Translations under genes and position numbers: made by a program
The notes under the pieces: model-generated
Seen by the model: only the letters and a program-made list of their open reading frames with translations
Databases searched by the model: none
Told to the model about the DNA's origin: nothing
NCBI RefSeq assembly: GCF_900167435.1
Contig: NZ_FUWS01000013.1
Span: forward strand, 62,001 to 126,000
Direction: 5' to 3'
Source of the DNA: Marinactinospora thermotolerans DSM 45154
GTDB taxonomy: Bacteria; Actinomycetota; Actinomycetes; Streptosporangiales; Streptosporangiaceae
DNA: 64,000 nucleotides
Part shown: piece by piece, positions 18,793-27,588 of the stretch
How positions within the stretch are numbered: position 1 is the first letter of the stretch
Layout of the letters: the number at the start of each line of letters is the position of its first letter

Positions 18793-18810
18793 TAGTTGCT
18801 TTTTCAACTA
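18793..18810. promoter_or_regulatory. Palindromic operator upstream of LLM pair
   Basis: TAGTTG-CTTTTT-CAACTA: perfect 6-bp arms with a 6-base AT-rich spacer, 25 bases upstream of the LLM start. Size and shape fit a MarR-type winged-helix repressor dimer. No MarR gene lies in this window. Confidence 0.55.
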
Positions 18811-19391
18811 CTTCCCCAGAACATATCTCGCCCCGGTTCCATTCCGCCAGGTCGCTTCGGATGCGCCGCCCGCTCAAAGGGCCTTCTCCAGCCCGGAGCC
18901 GGTGAACGCCCGCGGGCCTCGGCGTCCGCCGCACGTGGTGCCCCCGAGGGATTCCGCTCACCCCGCTTCTGTCGTCAGCGGGCCGACCCCGTCCCCGTGA
19001 GCGGTGCGGGAACGACGGACGGACGTGATCGGCGAGGGGAGGACGCCCCTCGGCACCTCCCCCGGAGACACCGCGCCCCTGGTGCGCCTTCCCCGCGCCG
19101 ACGGCGACGAGCGGGCCGGCCCGGCGCGTCCCTCCCGGGAGAACACGGCGAGGCCGGCCCCTGCCGGCCTCGCCGCCGGGGCACGCCGGCCCGCGAGCAC
19201 GCGGGAAACCGCCCTGCACCCCTGGCGCGGAAGGCCCATAGGGGGCGGGTCCCGCGCCCCGAAGACGGCCGGCGCCCCCCGGACCCGGGCGACCACCGAG
19301 GACGCTCGGCGGGGACGGCCGCGACGGCGCGAACCCGGCCCACGCGGCGGAGCACGGCGGAAGGCGCGTTACGGCCGGCCGGGCCCCGGGC
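18811..19391. other. Non-coding gap
   Basis: No gene found in about 580 bases; antisense and overlapping frames are low-quality. It contains a perfect 12-bp GC hairpin (19147-19158 with 19163-19174, CCCT loop), which may serve the cyclophilin transcript from the minus strand, though it is about 220 bases after that stop. Confidence 0.45.
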
Positions 19392-20051
19392 TCAGTCGCC
19401 GGCGCGGTGGATGGTGACCGACTCCAAGACGACGTCCTCGACCGGCCGGTCGGCCGGATCGGTCTCGACCGCGGAGATCGCGGCCACCACCTCGTTGCTC
19501 TCGTCATCGGCGACCTCGCCGAAGATCGTGTGGGCTCCGTCCAACCACGGCGTCGCCGCCGAGGTGATGAAGAACTGCGATCCGTTGGTGTCGGGACCCG
19601 AGTTGGCCATGGCCAGCTTCCCCGGGGCGTCGAAGGTGAGGTCGGCGACGATCTCGTCCTCGAAGGCGTAACCGGGTCCACCGGTTCCCGTGCCCTCGGG
19701 GTCACCGCCCTGGATCATGAAGTCGGGGATGACGCGGTGGAAGATCGTCCCGTCGTAGAACTCGTCCTTGCCGGTGCGGGGGTTGGCGACCTTGTCGCCC
19801 TCGGCGAGCTGGACGAAGTTGGCGACGGTCTGGGGTGCCTGGTCGGGGAAGAGCACGACCTCGATGTCCCCCTTGCTGGTGGCCAGCGTCGCGCCTTCGA
19901 CGTCGGAGACGTCCACCTCGGCGGCCGGTGACGACGCCGCGTCGTCCTGGGGAGACGACGGAGACGACGGGGCGGAGCCAGCGCAGGCCGCCGTCGCGAG
20001 GAGTGCGCCACCGAGCAGCCCGCCGGCCGCAGTCCTGGCGAAACGGTTCAT
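19392..20051 (-). CDS. Lipoprotein cyclophilin-type peptidyl-prolyl isomerase
   Basis: 219 residues. The start at ATG 20051 has GAGAGG upstream. Residues 1-23 are a lipoprotein signal with lipobox ATAAC, so Cys-23 is the lipidation site, followed by a Ser/Pro/Asp-rich linker. The cyclophilin domain contains [34 protein letters not shown] and a [12 protein letters not shown] segment, with catalytic Arg in FHRVI and Phe in QFFIT. Probably helps fold exported proteins. Confidence 0.92.
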   Translation of the reverse strand: MNRFARTAAGGLLGGALLATAACAGSAPSSPSSPQDDAASSPAAEVDVSDVEGATLATSKGDIEVVLFPDQAPQTVANFVQLAEGDKVANPRTGKDEFYDGTIFHRVIPDFMIQGGDPEGTGTGGPGYAFEDEIVADLTFDAPGKLAMANSGPDTNGSQFFITSAATPWLDGAHTIFGEVADDESNEVVAAISAVETDPADRPVEDVVLESVTIHRAGD

Positions 20052-20190
20052 CGGGGTACCTCTCAGGGGTTCGTGCGCGTACCCCCTCAGGCTAGGGCCC
20101 GGTGGCGCGCCCCGGGCGCGCGGTCCCTCCCGTCCCCCGGTGTCCGTTCCGTTCAAGACGGCGCGGGCCTTTCGTCCTAACGTCGGTCCC

Positions 20191-20589
20191 ATGAAACCCG
20201 TACTCAACGCGGTCGGCCTCGTCGCGGCCGACATGGGCAAGACGCTGGCCTTCTACCGCCGGCTCGGTCTGGAGATCCCGGCCTCGGCCGACACCGCCCC
20301 CCACGCCGAGGTGGTGCTGCCCGGCGGCCTGCGGTTGATGTGGGACACCGCCGAGACCATCCGCTCCTTCGACCCCGATTGGAGGCCGCCCTCGGGAGGA
20401 CCCGGTGCCGCGCTGGCGTTCGCCTGCGCCGATCCGGAGGAGGTGGACTGCGTCTACGCCGATCTGGTCGGTGCCGGCTATCACGGACACCGGGAACCGT
20501 GGGACGCCGTGTGGGGACAGCGCTACGCGGTGGTCCACGACCCCGATGGCAACGGCGTCGACCTCTACGCCCCGCTGCCCGAGGGATGA
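20191..20589 (+). CDS. VOC (glyoxalase/bleomycin-resistance fold) protein
   Basis: 132 residues with two beta-alpha-beta-beta-beta modules: [27 protein letters not shown] at the start and [21 protein letters not shown] at the end, where metal-ligand Glu is replaced by Asp. VOC proteins range from lyases to drug-binding proteins; the function is open. Its stop overlaps the end of the convergent AraC gene by 25 bases. Confidence 0.85.
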   Translation: MKPVLNAVGLVAADMGKTLAFYRRLGLEIPASADTAPHAEVVLPGGLRLMWDTAETIRSFDPDWRPPSGGPGAALAFACADPEEVDCVYADLVGAGYHGHREPWDAVWGQRYAVVHDPDGNGVDLYAPLPEG

Positions 20590-21293
20590 GCGGAACCCCC
20601 GGCCCGCCCGCCCACGAGCCGGCCTATCGATCGTCCCGTCAACGCCCTCACCTCACGGGACATGTGGGGTTGGTCGGCGTAGCCCGCTGTCGCCGCCACC
20701 TCGCCGAGGGGCACACCGGCCCTGGCCGCGTCCAGGGCCCGGTTCATCCGCAGGATGCGGGCGAGGGTCTTGGGACCGTAGCCGAACGCCTCCAGGCAAC
20801 GGCGGTGGAGGCTGCGCTGGCCGAGCCCGACGGCCTCGGCCGTGGCGGTGACCGTCCGGCCGAGGGCGAGGTGCCGCGCGACCGCGCGGAGCGAGGGGTC
20901 GACGGGTCCGTTCCGGCGCAACCGTCCGGCCGCGATCCCCTCCAATGCCGCGAGGGGGTCGGCGGCGCCGGCGGTCGCCTCCGTGAGGCGTTCGACCTCC
21001 GCCCGTGGCCACAGGTCGGCCAGGGGGACCCGCAGGTCGCGTAGTTCGCGCGCCGCCACCCCGAAGACCACCGGTCCCATCCCCGGGGGAAAGCGCAGCC
21101 CCACATAGCGGCTTCCCGGCCGTCCCTGGGCGGGGTGGGCGCCGGTGTCCGGTCCGGCCACCAGCAGGCCGCCGTCGTTCCAGATGAGGTCGGTGCACCC
21201 GTCGGGCAGGACCGTCGGTGTGGAGCCGTCGTCGGGTGCCCGGCCCTGCCACGCCACCACCTCGGACAGGCGTGATGCTCTCTCCCGGTACAT
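20565..21293 (-). CDS. AraC-family transcriptional regulator
   Basis: 242 residues from ATG 21293. N-terminal DUF6597-like sensing domain (LPDGCTDLIWNDGGLLVAGPDTGAH) and C-terminal double helix-turn-helix: VTATAEAVGLGQRSLHRRCLEAFGYGPKTLARILRM and GEVAATAGYADQPHMSREVRALTG. These often regulate a nearby VOC gene, and the converging VOC neighbour fits. An upstream open frame continues to 21587 but is not supported. Confidence 0.85.
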   Translation of the reverse strand: MYRERASRLSEVVAWQGRAPDDGSTPTVLPDGCTDLIWNDGGLLVAGPDTGAHPAQGRPGSRYVGLRFPPGMGPVVFGVAARELRDLRVPLADLWPRAEVERLTEATAGAADPLAALEGIAAGRLRRNGPVDPSLRAVARHLALGRTVTATAEAVGLGQRSLHRRCLEAFGYGPKTLARILRMNRALDAARAGVPLGEVAATAGYADQPHMSREVRALTGRSIGRLVGGRAGGSAHPSGSGA

Positions 21294-21417
21294 GTCCCCA
21301 GTCTCGCAGCGGCCTCTCCCGCGGGGCGGCGTCGGGCGCGCGCCCGTCGTTCGGAGGACGCGGGACGGGATCTTGATGTTTGGCGGCGCGGCGACCGTGG
21401 CAGTGAAGTCCGGGATC

Positions 21418-21442
21418 GTTTTCCGCTGGACCTTGAGGGCAC
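21418..21442 (+). promoter_or_regulatory. SigB-like promoter candidate
   Basis: GTTT, 15 bases, then GGGCAC, against the SigB-type consensus GNNT-N14-16-GGGTAC/T of Streptomyces (one base differs in -10). It stands 54 bases upstream of the 26-codon ORF that leads the SpoIIE operon, consistent with feedback control by the sigma factor the operon regulates. Confidence 0.4.
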
Positions 21443-21495
21443 GCTCCTTCTGGAGAGCGACCCGCCGGGGAGAAGGTCGCAGAGGAGTAGGACAT

Positions 21496-21576
21496 ATGGG
21501 GCAAAGCCGCGCGGGCCAATCGCTTCCACAGGCGAAACGTCCCCGATCCCCCCGTAAGCCCCGGACGACGCAGTGA
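21496..21576 (+). CDS. 26-residue coupled ORF before SpoIIE phosphatase
   Basis: A basic 26-residue peptide (MGQSRAGQSLPQAKRPRSPR...) with GAGGAG 8 bases upstream. Its TGA overlaps the GTG of the phosphatase gene (GTGA), so translating it would couple ribosomes into the phosphatase. Sequence content says nothing of a function. Confidence 0.5.
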   Translation: MGQSRAGQSLPQAKRPRSPRKPRTTQ

Positions 21577-23234
21577 CCGGAAAGCACACGGCCTCCTCAG
21601 GACCGCCGGGTCCGACCGCCTGGACCGCTCCCGACGGACACCTCGGATTCGGCGCGGTGCGCGCCCTCCTGGACGAGCTGGGGGACGCGGTCGTCCTCTG
21701 CTCCGCCGACGGTGTCGTCGAACTCGTCACCAACGCCGCCCACGACCTGGTTCCCGGCCTTCGGGCCGGCCAGACCGTCGAACAGCCCCACACCGGTCCC
21801 CTCGGTGACGCCGCGACCGCGGGCTCCGGCTACTTCCACGGCCTCCACCACGGCCGGGAACTGCGCGGACGCCGGCACGAGGTCGACGACGGCCGGATCG
21901 CCTGGTGCCTCTCCGAGATCACCACCCAGCGTCCCCCTCCCGGCCCCTCCCCGGCCGATTTCCTCGCCACCGCGGGCAGTCGGCTCTCGGCCTCGCTCAA
22001 CCTGCGGCGCTGCGCCGTCACGACGGCCGAACTCGCCGCCGGGGCGATCGCCGACATGGCGGTCGTGGTGCTGCCCCCCGAACGGCGCCGGATCCCCTGG
22101 ATCCGCGCTGTCGGCGGCGAGCCCGGTGTCCACGAGGACGTCACCACGACGGCACGCGTGGCCGAGGTTCCCGGACTCGGCGAGGCCCTGGCCGGTTTCC
22201 CCCCGGTGCCCAGCCGCTGGCTCGACCCCGCGCAGGCGCCATCCTGGCTGCTCCCCGAGGGGTTCGGCGAACCGGGGGCGCTCCTGGTCGTCCCCCTCCC
22301 CGGCAACGGCGTGGCCGCCGGCGCGCTCGTACTGGCCCGCCGCGCCGACCGGTCCCCCTTCGACGAGGACGAGGAACTGCTGACGCGGGTGTTCGCCGCG
22401 CGCGCGGGCGCAGCGATCTCCGCGGCGGCGTTGTACCGCGAACAGCTGGAGACCGCCGACGCGCTCCAAAACCACCTGCTCCCCCCACAGGACCCGCGGA
22501 TCGACGGGGTGCGCATCGGCGCCTCCTACTGGCCCGCCCGCGACGCGCTACGGGTCGGTGGTGACTTCTACGACGTCTTCCCCTCCGAGGGCCCCGGTAG
22601 CACCGCCATGGTCGCCCTGGGCGATGTGTGCGGCAAGGGCGCCCACGCCGCCGTGCTCACCGGCAAGGTGCGCCAGAGCCTGCGCACGCTGCGGTTGCTG
22701 GAACGCTCCCCCGAGCGTCTGCTGGCCCTGCTCAACCAGGCGATGCTGCCGCCCGTGCGCGAACGTTTCACCACGATGGTCCTGGCCGACGTCGCCCCGG
22801 CCGAGCACGGGCGCGTCCATATGCGCATCGCCTCGGGCGGACACCCCCCGCCCCTGATCCTGCGCCGCGACGGCCGGGTCGAGGAGGTCGGGCTGCGCGG
22901 AATGATGATCGGCGCGGTGGCCGACATCCGCGTCGACGTCACCGACATCGTGCTCGCCGCGGGTGAGACCTGCCTGCTCTACAGCGACGGCGCGACCGAG
23001 GCGCGGGGCGGCCCGATGGGGCGGGAGTTCTACGGCGAGGAGCGGCTCCGCGCCGCGCTCGCCACCTGCGTCGGCATGCCGGCCCACGCGCTCGTCGAAC
23101 GTCTCGAACAGGTCATCGGCGACTGGCTGCGCGGCAACGAGCACGACGACATCGCGCTGCTCGCGGTGCAGTCCCCCGAACGCGCCCGTCTGAGCCTCGC
23201 GCGCCCCCCGAATGGAGAGGAACGGCACGAATGA
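21573..23234 (+). CDS. PAS/GAF-SpoIIE-type serine phosphatase
   Basis: 553 residues: an N-terminal PAS-like segment (residues 30-130), a GAF-like sensing domain (140-290), then PP2C/SpoIIE (300-535). The latter shows ALQNHLLPPQDP, VGGDFYDVF (metal Asp), ALGDVCGKGAHAAVLTGKVR, SGGHPPPLIL and LLYSDGATEARG plus ENHDDIALL-type end (NEHDDIALL). Such phosphatases dephosphorylate STAS antagonists (as RsbU does) to free a sigma factor. GTG start; downstream overlap of four bases with the next gene. Confidence 0.92.
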   Translation: MTGKHTASSGPPGPTAWTAPDGHLGFGAVRALLDELGDAVVLCSADGVVELVTNAAHDLVPGLRAGQTVEQPHTGPLGDAATAGSGYFHGLHHGRELRGRRHEVDDGRIAWCLSEITTQRPPPGPSPADFLATAGSRLSASLNLRRCAVTTAELAAGAIADMAVVVLPPERRRIPWIRAVGGEPGVHEDVTTTARVAEVPGLGEALAGFPPVPSRWLDPAQAPSWLLPEGFGEPGALLVVPLPGNGVAAGALVLARRADRSPFDEDEELLTRVFAARAGAAISAAALYREQLETADALQNHLLPPQDPRIDGVRIGASYWPARDALRVGGDFYDVFPSEGPGSTAMVALGDVCGKGAHAAVLTGKVRQSLRTLRLLERSPERLLALLNQAMLPPVRERFTTMVLADVAPAEHGRVHMRIASGGHPPPLILRRDGRVEEVGLRGMMIGAVADIRVDVTDIVLAAGETCLLYSDGATEARGGPMGREFYGEERLRAALATCVGMPAHALVERLEQVIGDWLRGNEHDDIALLAVQSPERARLSLARPPNGEERHE

Positions 23235-23710
23235 CCCTGACGGTCGATCCCGGGCTCGGCGCGCCCGGATATCTCGAACCGTTCCTCGGCCACCTGGCGG
23301 AGGGTGACGAGCCGGCGGCCGTCGGCCTGCTGACGGGGGCGGCGACCTCCGTCATCGCGGCCGGGCGGCTGCTGCTGGACGTGGTCGCGCCGGCCCAACG
23401 CCGGGTGGGGGAGCTGTGGGCGAGCGGCCGGTGGGACGTCGCCCGCGAGCACGCGGCGACCGCGATCAGCGAGCGCGCGGTGGCCGCCGTCACGGAACAG
23501 GCCCCACCCCGCCCCCACCGGGGCAGGATCACGGTCGCCTGCGTGGAGGGCGAGTGGCACGCGCTGTCCTCACGCCTGGTCGCCGGCCTGGAGGGCCTAC
23601 GTGACCGGCTCGCCGACTTCCCCCGATCGTCCGCCCTGCTCATGGCGGGGGCGGACGCGGTGGGGGCCGGCGCCGACGATTCCGCCACACCGGCCGGGGA
23701 GGGGGCGTGA
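23231..23710 (+). CDS. Truncated cobalamin-binding-like protein
   Basis: 159 residues. The first 90 match the four-helix cap of B12-binding proteins (AAVGLLTGAATSVIAAGRLLLDVVAPAQRRVGELWASGRWDVAREHAATA). The Rossmann half begins at RITVACVEGEWHAL, where in typical proteins a DxHxxG loop ligates cobalt; here the His survives (EWHAL) but about 30 residues later the expected strands are missing and the chain ends in an Ala/Gly-rich tail, suggesting an internal deletion. ATGA overlap with the phosphatase and TGATG junction with the STAS gene make it part of the operon. Confidence 0.7.
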   Translation: MTLTVDPGLGAPGYLEPFLGHLAEGDEPAAVGLLTGAATSVIAAGRLLLDVVAPAQRRVGELWASGRWDVAREHAATAISERAVAAVTEQAPPRPHRGRITVACVEGEWHALSSRLVAGLEGLRDRLADFPRSSALLMAGADAVGAGADDSATPAGEGA

Positions 23711-24105
23711 TGTCGGCCGGAACGCCTCTGGAGATCCAGGTCGTCCGAGCGGCCGGGAACGTGCGCCTGTGGTGTGTCGGGGACCTCGACCACGAGACGG
23801 TGGACGAGCTGAGGGAGTGTGTCGGCGACCTGCTGGCCGCGGGCGTCCGTTCCCTGTCGATCGACCTGTCGGGCGTCGACCTGTGCGACTCCTCGGGGCT
23901 GTCGGGGCTGTTGCACGCGCACAACAGCACACGGGCGGCCGGCGCCGAACTGCACATCACGGGCGTCTCGGATCGGTTGGGCAGGATCATGTCCATCACT
24001 GGGCTGAATCGGATCCTGTCCTGTTCCCTGGCCGGCGGCGCCCCCGCCGCCTCTCCCGGCTCCGACGTCTCCACGGCCGCGGGCCCCTCGTCACCGTCGC
24101 CCTAG
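23710..24105 (+). CDS. STAS-domain anti-sigma factor antagonist
   Basis: 131 residues from ATG 23710 (TGATG junction with the previous stop; GGAGG upstream). A single STAS domain with the phospho-acceptor motif DLCDSSGLSGLLHA, matching the DSxG phosphorylatable Ser site of RsbV/SpoIIAA. Residues after 115 are a low-complexity Ser/Ala tail. Expected substrate of the upstream SpoIIE-type phosphatase. Confidence 0.88.
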   Translation: MSAGTPLEIQVVRAAGNVRLWCVGDLDHETVDELRECVGDLLAAGVRSLSIDLSGVDLCDSSGLSGLLHAHNSTRAAGAELHITGVSDRLGRIMSITGLNRILSCSLAGGAPAASPGSDVSTAAGPSSPSP

Positions 24106-24162
24106 CGCGTCCTCCCCGGCCGTGCCGTGTGTCCCCATCCCCCGCCCCGTACTGGAGAAGAC

Positions 24163-24582
24163 GTGAACCCCGAGGACAAAGCGCTTCCGGTCCACCGGAT
24201 CGGTACCGCCGTCGTCATCGAGATGCCGGTGGAGGTCGACTACTACGTCAGGGACGCGGCCACCGAGCAGGCGCTCGCTCTGCTGGAGGAGCGCCCCGAA
24301 CGTCTGGTGGTGGACATGTCGGGGTGCACGTTCTGCGACTCCAGCGGTCTGGCCATCCTGTTGCGGGTGCGCGGCCCCGCGGAGGAGGCCGGGGTCCTGC
24401 TGGACGTCGTCGTGCCGCATCCGACCGTTCGGCGCGTCTTCGAACTGGCCGGGGCCGACTTCATTTTCCGATTGCACACCACGTTGCACGAGGCCCTGGC
24501 AAGCGCCCCCGGCGCCCCCTCGTCTCCCGCTCCCACCTGCGGTTCCCACGTCGCGGACACGACTCGGCGCGGCCCCGCGTAG
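24163..24582 (+). CDS. Second STAS-domain protein
   Basis: 139 residues from GTG 24163 with GGAGAAG 2-9 bases upstream; longer open sequence begins at GTG 24127. The site reads FCDSSGLAILLRVR, again with a phosphorylatable Ser. Two antagonists in one operon suggest either two sigma pathways or a phosphorylation cascade. Confidence 0.85.
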   Translation: MNPEDKALPVHRIGTAVVIEMPVEVDYYVRDAATEQALALLEERPERLVVDMSGCTFCDSSGLAILLRVRGPAEEAGVLLDVVVPHPTVRRVFELAGADFIFRLHTTLHEALASAPGAPSSPAPTCGSHVADTTRRGPA

Positions 24583-24697
24583 GCTTCTCCACACTCCTCT
24601 CCACCACGCTTTCAGGGGGCAGGGATGTTTGCTCTCCGCCGACCGGGAACGGATGCTCCTGTCCGGACCGGGTGTCCCTCCCCGCCCACTCCCCGGA

Positions 24698-24724
24698 CCG
24701 GTCCCACCGAAGTGGTGGGACCGG
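24698..24724. repeat. Inverted repeat after STAS operon
   Basis: Perfect 11-bp stem (24698-24708 with 24714-24724), loop GAAGT; no U-tract downstream. Likely a terminator or pause site for the operon. Confidence 0.5.
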
Positions 24725-24759
24725 ACACGACAAGCCCGCGGACCCGGAGGAGCAGACCG

Positions 24760-24996
24760 ATGGGCGAGCGAAGCGACATCGACTGGGCCGAGTTGGACGA
24801 CGGCGAGCTACTGGACGGCGTATTGGACGTGATGGAACGCGAGGAACTCATCCCCGGCGGCCTGGGCCGTGTCCTGGCCGACATCGCCGCCGCGGGCGTC
24901 CCCGAACCTCGGGAGGAGAGCGGCGCGGTGTTGGTACGGCCGGTGACCCGGCTACGCAGCGTCGCCTCCGAGCCGCAGCGACGCCATCGGTTGTGA
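24760..24996 (+). CDS. Small acidic hypothetical protein
   Basis: 78 residues from ATG 24760 with GGAGGAG 7 bases before it. The first half is acidic (DIDWAELDDGELLDGVLDVMEREELIPGG), the end basic (RSVASEPQRRHRL). Not recognised; an in-frame start 135 bases earlier is less likely because it runs through the hairpin. Follows the STAS operon on the same strand. Confidence 0.5.
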   Translation: MGERSDIDWAELDDGELLDGVLDVMEREELIPGGLGRVLADIAAAGVPEPREESGAVLVRPVTRLRSVASEPQRRHRL

Positions 24997-25012
24997 TCTC
25001 CACCACTCCCAT

Positions 25013-25042
25013 TTGACAAGCGCGCCAATCGAAGGGTAACCT
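25013..25042 (+). promoter_or_regulatory. Sigma-70-type promoter of SulP-CA gene
   Basis: TTGACA (25013-25018), 18 bases, TAACCT (25037-25042). A near-consensus housekeeping promoter about 120 bases before the ATG. An AGTGT-N7-ACACT dyad (25070-25086) lies in the leader and could be an operator. Confidence 0.65.
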
Positions 25043-25163
25043 TTCGGCAACTGCGCGTTATCGCCACACAGTGTCACGGGAACACTCCACACTGAAACAC
25101 AGCGGAAGCGCTCGATAACACAGAGTCGCGACTTCCTCCGTTTCCTCATCTATGTGGAGTGTC

Positions 25164-27527
25164 ATGCGAATCGCCGAAGAGACACGCGCCTATCACGTGG
25201 GCGGCCACGCGCCGCCGGGCCTCCGCGAGCGTCTGGGCGGGCACCTCCGCCACGACCTCCCGGCCTCCTTCGTGGTGTTCCTGGTCGCGGTCCCGTTGTC
25301 GCTGGGCATCGCCGTCGCCTCGGACGCGCCCCTTGTGGCCGGCCTCATCGCCGCCGCGGTCGGCGGCATGCTGGCCGCCCTGTTCGGCGGGTCGATGGTG
25401 CAGGTCAGCGGACCGGCCGCGGGACTGACCATCATCGTCGCCGAACTGGTGGCCGCCCACGGCTGGGCCACCACCTGCCTGATCACCGCGCTCGCCGGCG
25501 TCGTCCAGATACTGCTGGGGGCGCTGCGCATCGCGCGGGCGGCACTCGCCGTCTCCCCCGCGGTCGTCCACGGGATGCTGGCGGGCGTCGGCGTCACCAT
25601 CACCCTCGCCCAGATCCACGTCGTCCTGGGCGGCGCCGCCGAGAGCTCCCCCATCGTCAACCTGCGCGAGCTCCCCGGTCAGCTCCTGCACAACCACACG
25701 GCCTCGGTCGCCGTGGGCCTGGTGACCGTAGCCCTGCTCCTGGCCTGGGGCCGGATGCCCCTCCTCCCCTGGCTCCCGCTACGCCGTGTCCCCGGCCCCC
25801 TGGCCGCGATCACGGCCGCCACCGCGGTGAGCCTGGCGTTCGACCTCGACGTCGAGCGGGTGTCGCTGCCCGCGCTGTCGGAGGGCCTGGGACTGGCCCC
25901 GACGCTCCCCGAGGGGAACTACGCCGGTGTCGCCGCGGGCGTCGCGACGATCGCGCTCGTCGCCAGCGTCGAATCACTGCTCTGCGCGGTCGCCGTCGAC
26001 CGCCTGCACGACGGTCGCCGCGCCCGGCTCGACCGCGAACTGGTCGGCCAGGGCGCCGCCAACACGGTTTCGGGCCTGCTCGGCGGCCTCCCCGTGGCGG
26101 GCGTGATCGTCCGCAGCACCACCAACGTGCAGGCGGGCGCCCGCACCCCCGTCTCGGCCTTCCTGCACGGGGCGTGGATCCTCCTGTTCGTCATCACCCT
26201 GTCCTCGATCATCGAGTTCATCCCCATGGCGGCGCTGGCCGGCCTGCTGGTCTTCACCGGCATGAAAATGGTCGACATCGCCCACATCCGGGGGCTGCGC
26301 GCCCACCGTGAACGGCACGTCTACATCGTCACGCTTCTCAGCGTGGTGTTCCTCGGCCTGGTCGAGGGCGTGATCATCGGTCTGGTCCTGGCCTTCGTGG
26401 CCGCGCTGCGCCGGCTGACCCGCACCACCGTGCGCACCCGCTCCGTGGGCCGGCGCCACCACGTCGTCATCGAGGGGTCCCTGACCTTCCTCGCGGTGCC
26501 CCGGGTCTCGGGCGTCCTGTCGAAGATCCCCCCGGGCACCGACGTCGACCTCGACCTGCACGTCGACTTCATGGACAACGCCGCGTTCGACGCCATCCAC
26601 TCCTGGCGGGTCGCGCACGAGCGCGGCGGCGGGCGCGTCGACATCGACGAACTCCACGAGGACTGGTACGAGGGCGGGGTCAGCGGCTCGCTCCCGAACC
26701 GCAAGACACCGGTCCCGCCGATGCGGCACTGGCTGCGGCCGCGCGGCCACGGACGTGCCCCCGAGGCCGGGACGGCCGACTCCTCGACGTCACTGCTGCT
26801 CTCCGGGGCGCGCGACTACCACATGGCCGTCGCACCGCGGCTACGCCCGGTCATGGCCGAGCTGTCGACCGCGCAACGCCCCCACACCCTGCTCATCGCC
26901 TGCGCCGATTCGCGCATCGTGCCCAACCTGTTCACCGCGAGCGGGCCAGGGGACCTGTTCACGATCCGCAACGTCGGAAACATCGTCCCCGCCTACCGCG
27001 CCGGGGAGGCCGAGGCGGGGACCCTGGGCACCCTCGAATACGCGATCGGCGTGCTCGGGGTGCGCTCGATCGCGGTGTGCGGGCACTCGCGCTGCGGCGC
27101 CGCCGAGGCCGTTCTGAAGGACCCCGAAGCGGTGTCTCCCGGCGTGCGGACGTGGCTGGCCCTGGGCGGCTGCCAGGCCGGATCGCAGCCCGTCGCTCCC
27201 GGCGAGACCCACGAGGCCGCCTGGAACCGCGCCAGCCGCGGGAACGTCGTCCGGCAGCTCGACAACCTCATGACCTACCCGTTGGTGCGCGGACGGGTGG
27301 CGGCCGGCGAGCTCGAACTCGTCGGCCTCTACTACGACATCCTCACCGCGCAGGTCCACGTCCTGGACCGGGAGTCGGGGCTGTTCCTGCCCGCCGGCGA
27401 GGGGCCGGTGGGCGTCGGAGCCGAGGGCGGGCCGGCCCGTCCGGCCCCGCCGGCCGGCTCGGACCCGGCCGCCTCCCCGGAGACGGACGCCGGGAGCCAT
27501 CCGCCCGCCGGCGTCGGCGAGCACTGA
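25164..27527 (+). CDS. SulP transporter fused to beta-carbonic anhydrase
   Basis: 787 residues from ATG 25164, where GGAG sits 5-8 bases upstream; ATG 25152 has none. Residues 35-430 are a SulP/SLC26 membrane domain of about 11-12 helices, residues 440-540 a STAS domain (HVDFMDNAAFDAIHSW), and 555-740 a beta-carbonic anhydrase with CADSR (Cys, Asp, Arg) at about 579 and CGHSRCGA (His and Cys zinc ligands) at about 638. The fusion matches M. tuberculosis Rv3273 and suggests coupled bicarbonate or sulfate-type anion transport and CO2 hydration. A Pro/Ala-rich tail ends it. Confidence 0.92.
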   Translation: MRIAEETRAYHVGGHAPPGLRERLGGHLRHDLPASFVVFLVAVPLSLGIAVASDAPLVAGLIAAAVGGMLAALFGGSMVQVSGPAAGLTIIVAELVAAHGWATTCLITALAGVVQILLGALRIARAALAVSPAVVHGMLAGVGVTITLAQIHVVLGGAAESSPIVNLRELPGQLLHNHTASVAVGLVTVALLLAWGRMPLLPWLPLRRVPGPLAAITAATAVSLAFDLDVERVSLPALSEGLGLAPTLPEGNYAGVAAGVATIALVASVESLLCAVAVDRLHDGRRARLDRELVGQGAANTVSGLLGGLPVAGVIVRSTTNVQAGARTPVSAFLHGAWILLFVITLSSIIEFIPMAALAGLLVFTGMKMVDIAHIRGLRAHRERHVYIVTLLSVVFLGLVEGVIIGLVLAFVAALRRLTRTTVRTRSVGRRHHVVIEGSLTFLAVPRVSGVLSKIPPGTDVDLDLHVDFMDNAAFDAIHSWRVAHERGGGRVDIDELHEDWYEGGVSGSLPNRKTPVPPMRHWLRPRGHGRAPEAGTADSSTSLLLSGARDYHMAVAPRLRPVMAELSTAQRPHTLLIACADSRIVPNLFTASGPGDLFTIRNVGNIVPAYRAGEAEAGTLGTLEYAIGVLGVRSIAVCGHSRCGAAEAVLKDPEAVSPGVRTWLALGGCQAGSQPVAPGETHEAAWNRASRGNVVRQLDNLMTYPLVRGRVAAGELELVGLYYDILTAQVHVLDRESGLFLPAGEGPVGVGAEGGPARPAPPAGSDPAASPETDAGSHPPAGVGEH

Positions 27528-27533
27528 CCACGC

Positions 27534-27573
27534 GGGCGGGGGCCCGGGAGGGAGAGGCACCGGGCCCCCGCCC
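27534..27573. terminator. Bidirectional hairpin terminator
   Basis: Perfect 14-bp stem of G/C (27534-27547 with 27560-27573), 12-base loop, between the convergent SulP-CA and AfsR-type genes. Confidence 0.65.
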
Positions 27574-27588
27574 CCGTCGACACCCCCG

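Noticed and set aside
18185-19705. 506-codon minus-strand frame
   Set aside because: Arg/Pro-rich, overlaps the LLM and cyclophilin genes in another frame; no ribosome site.
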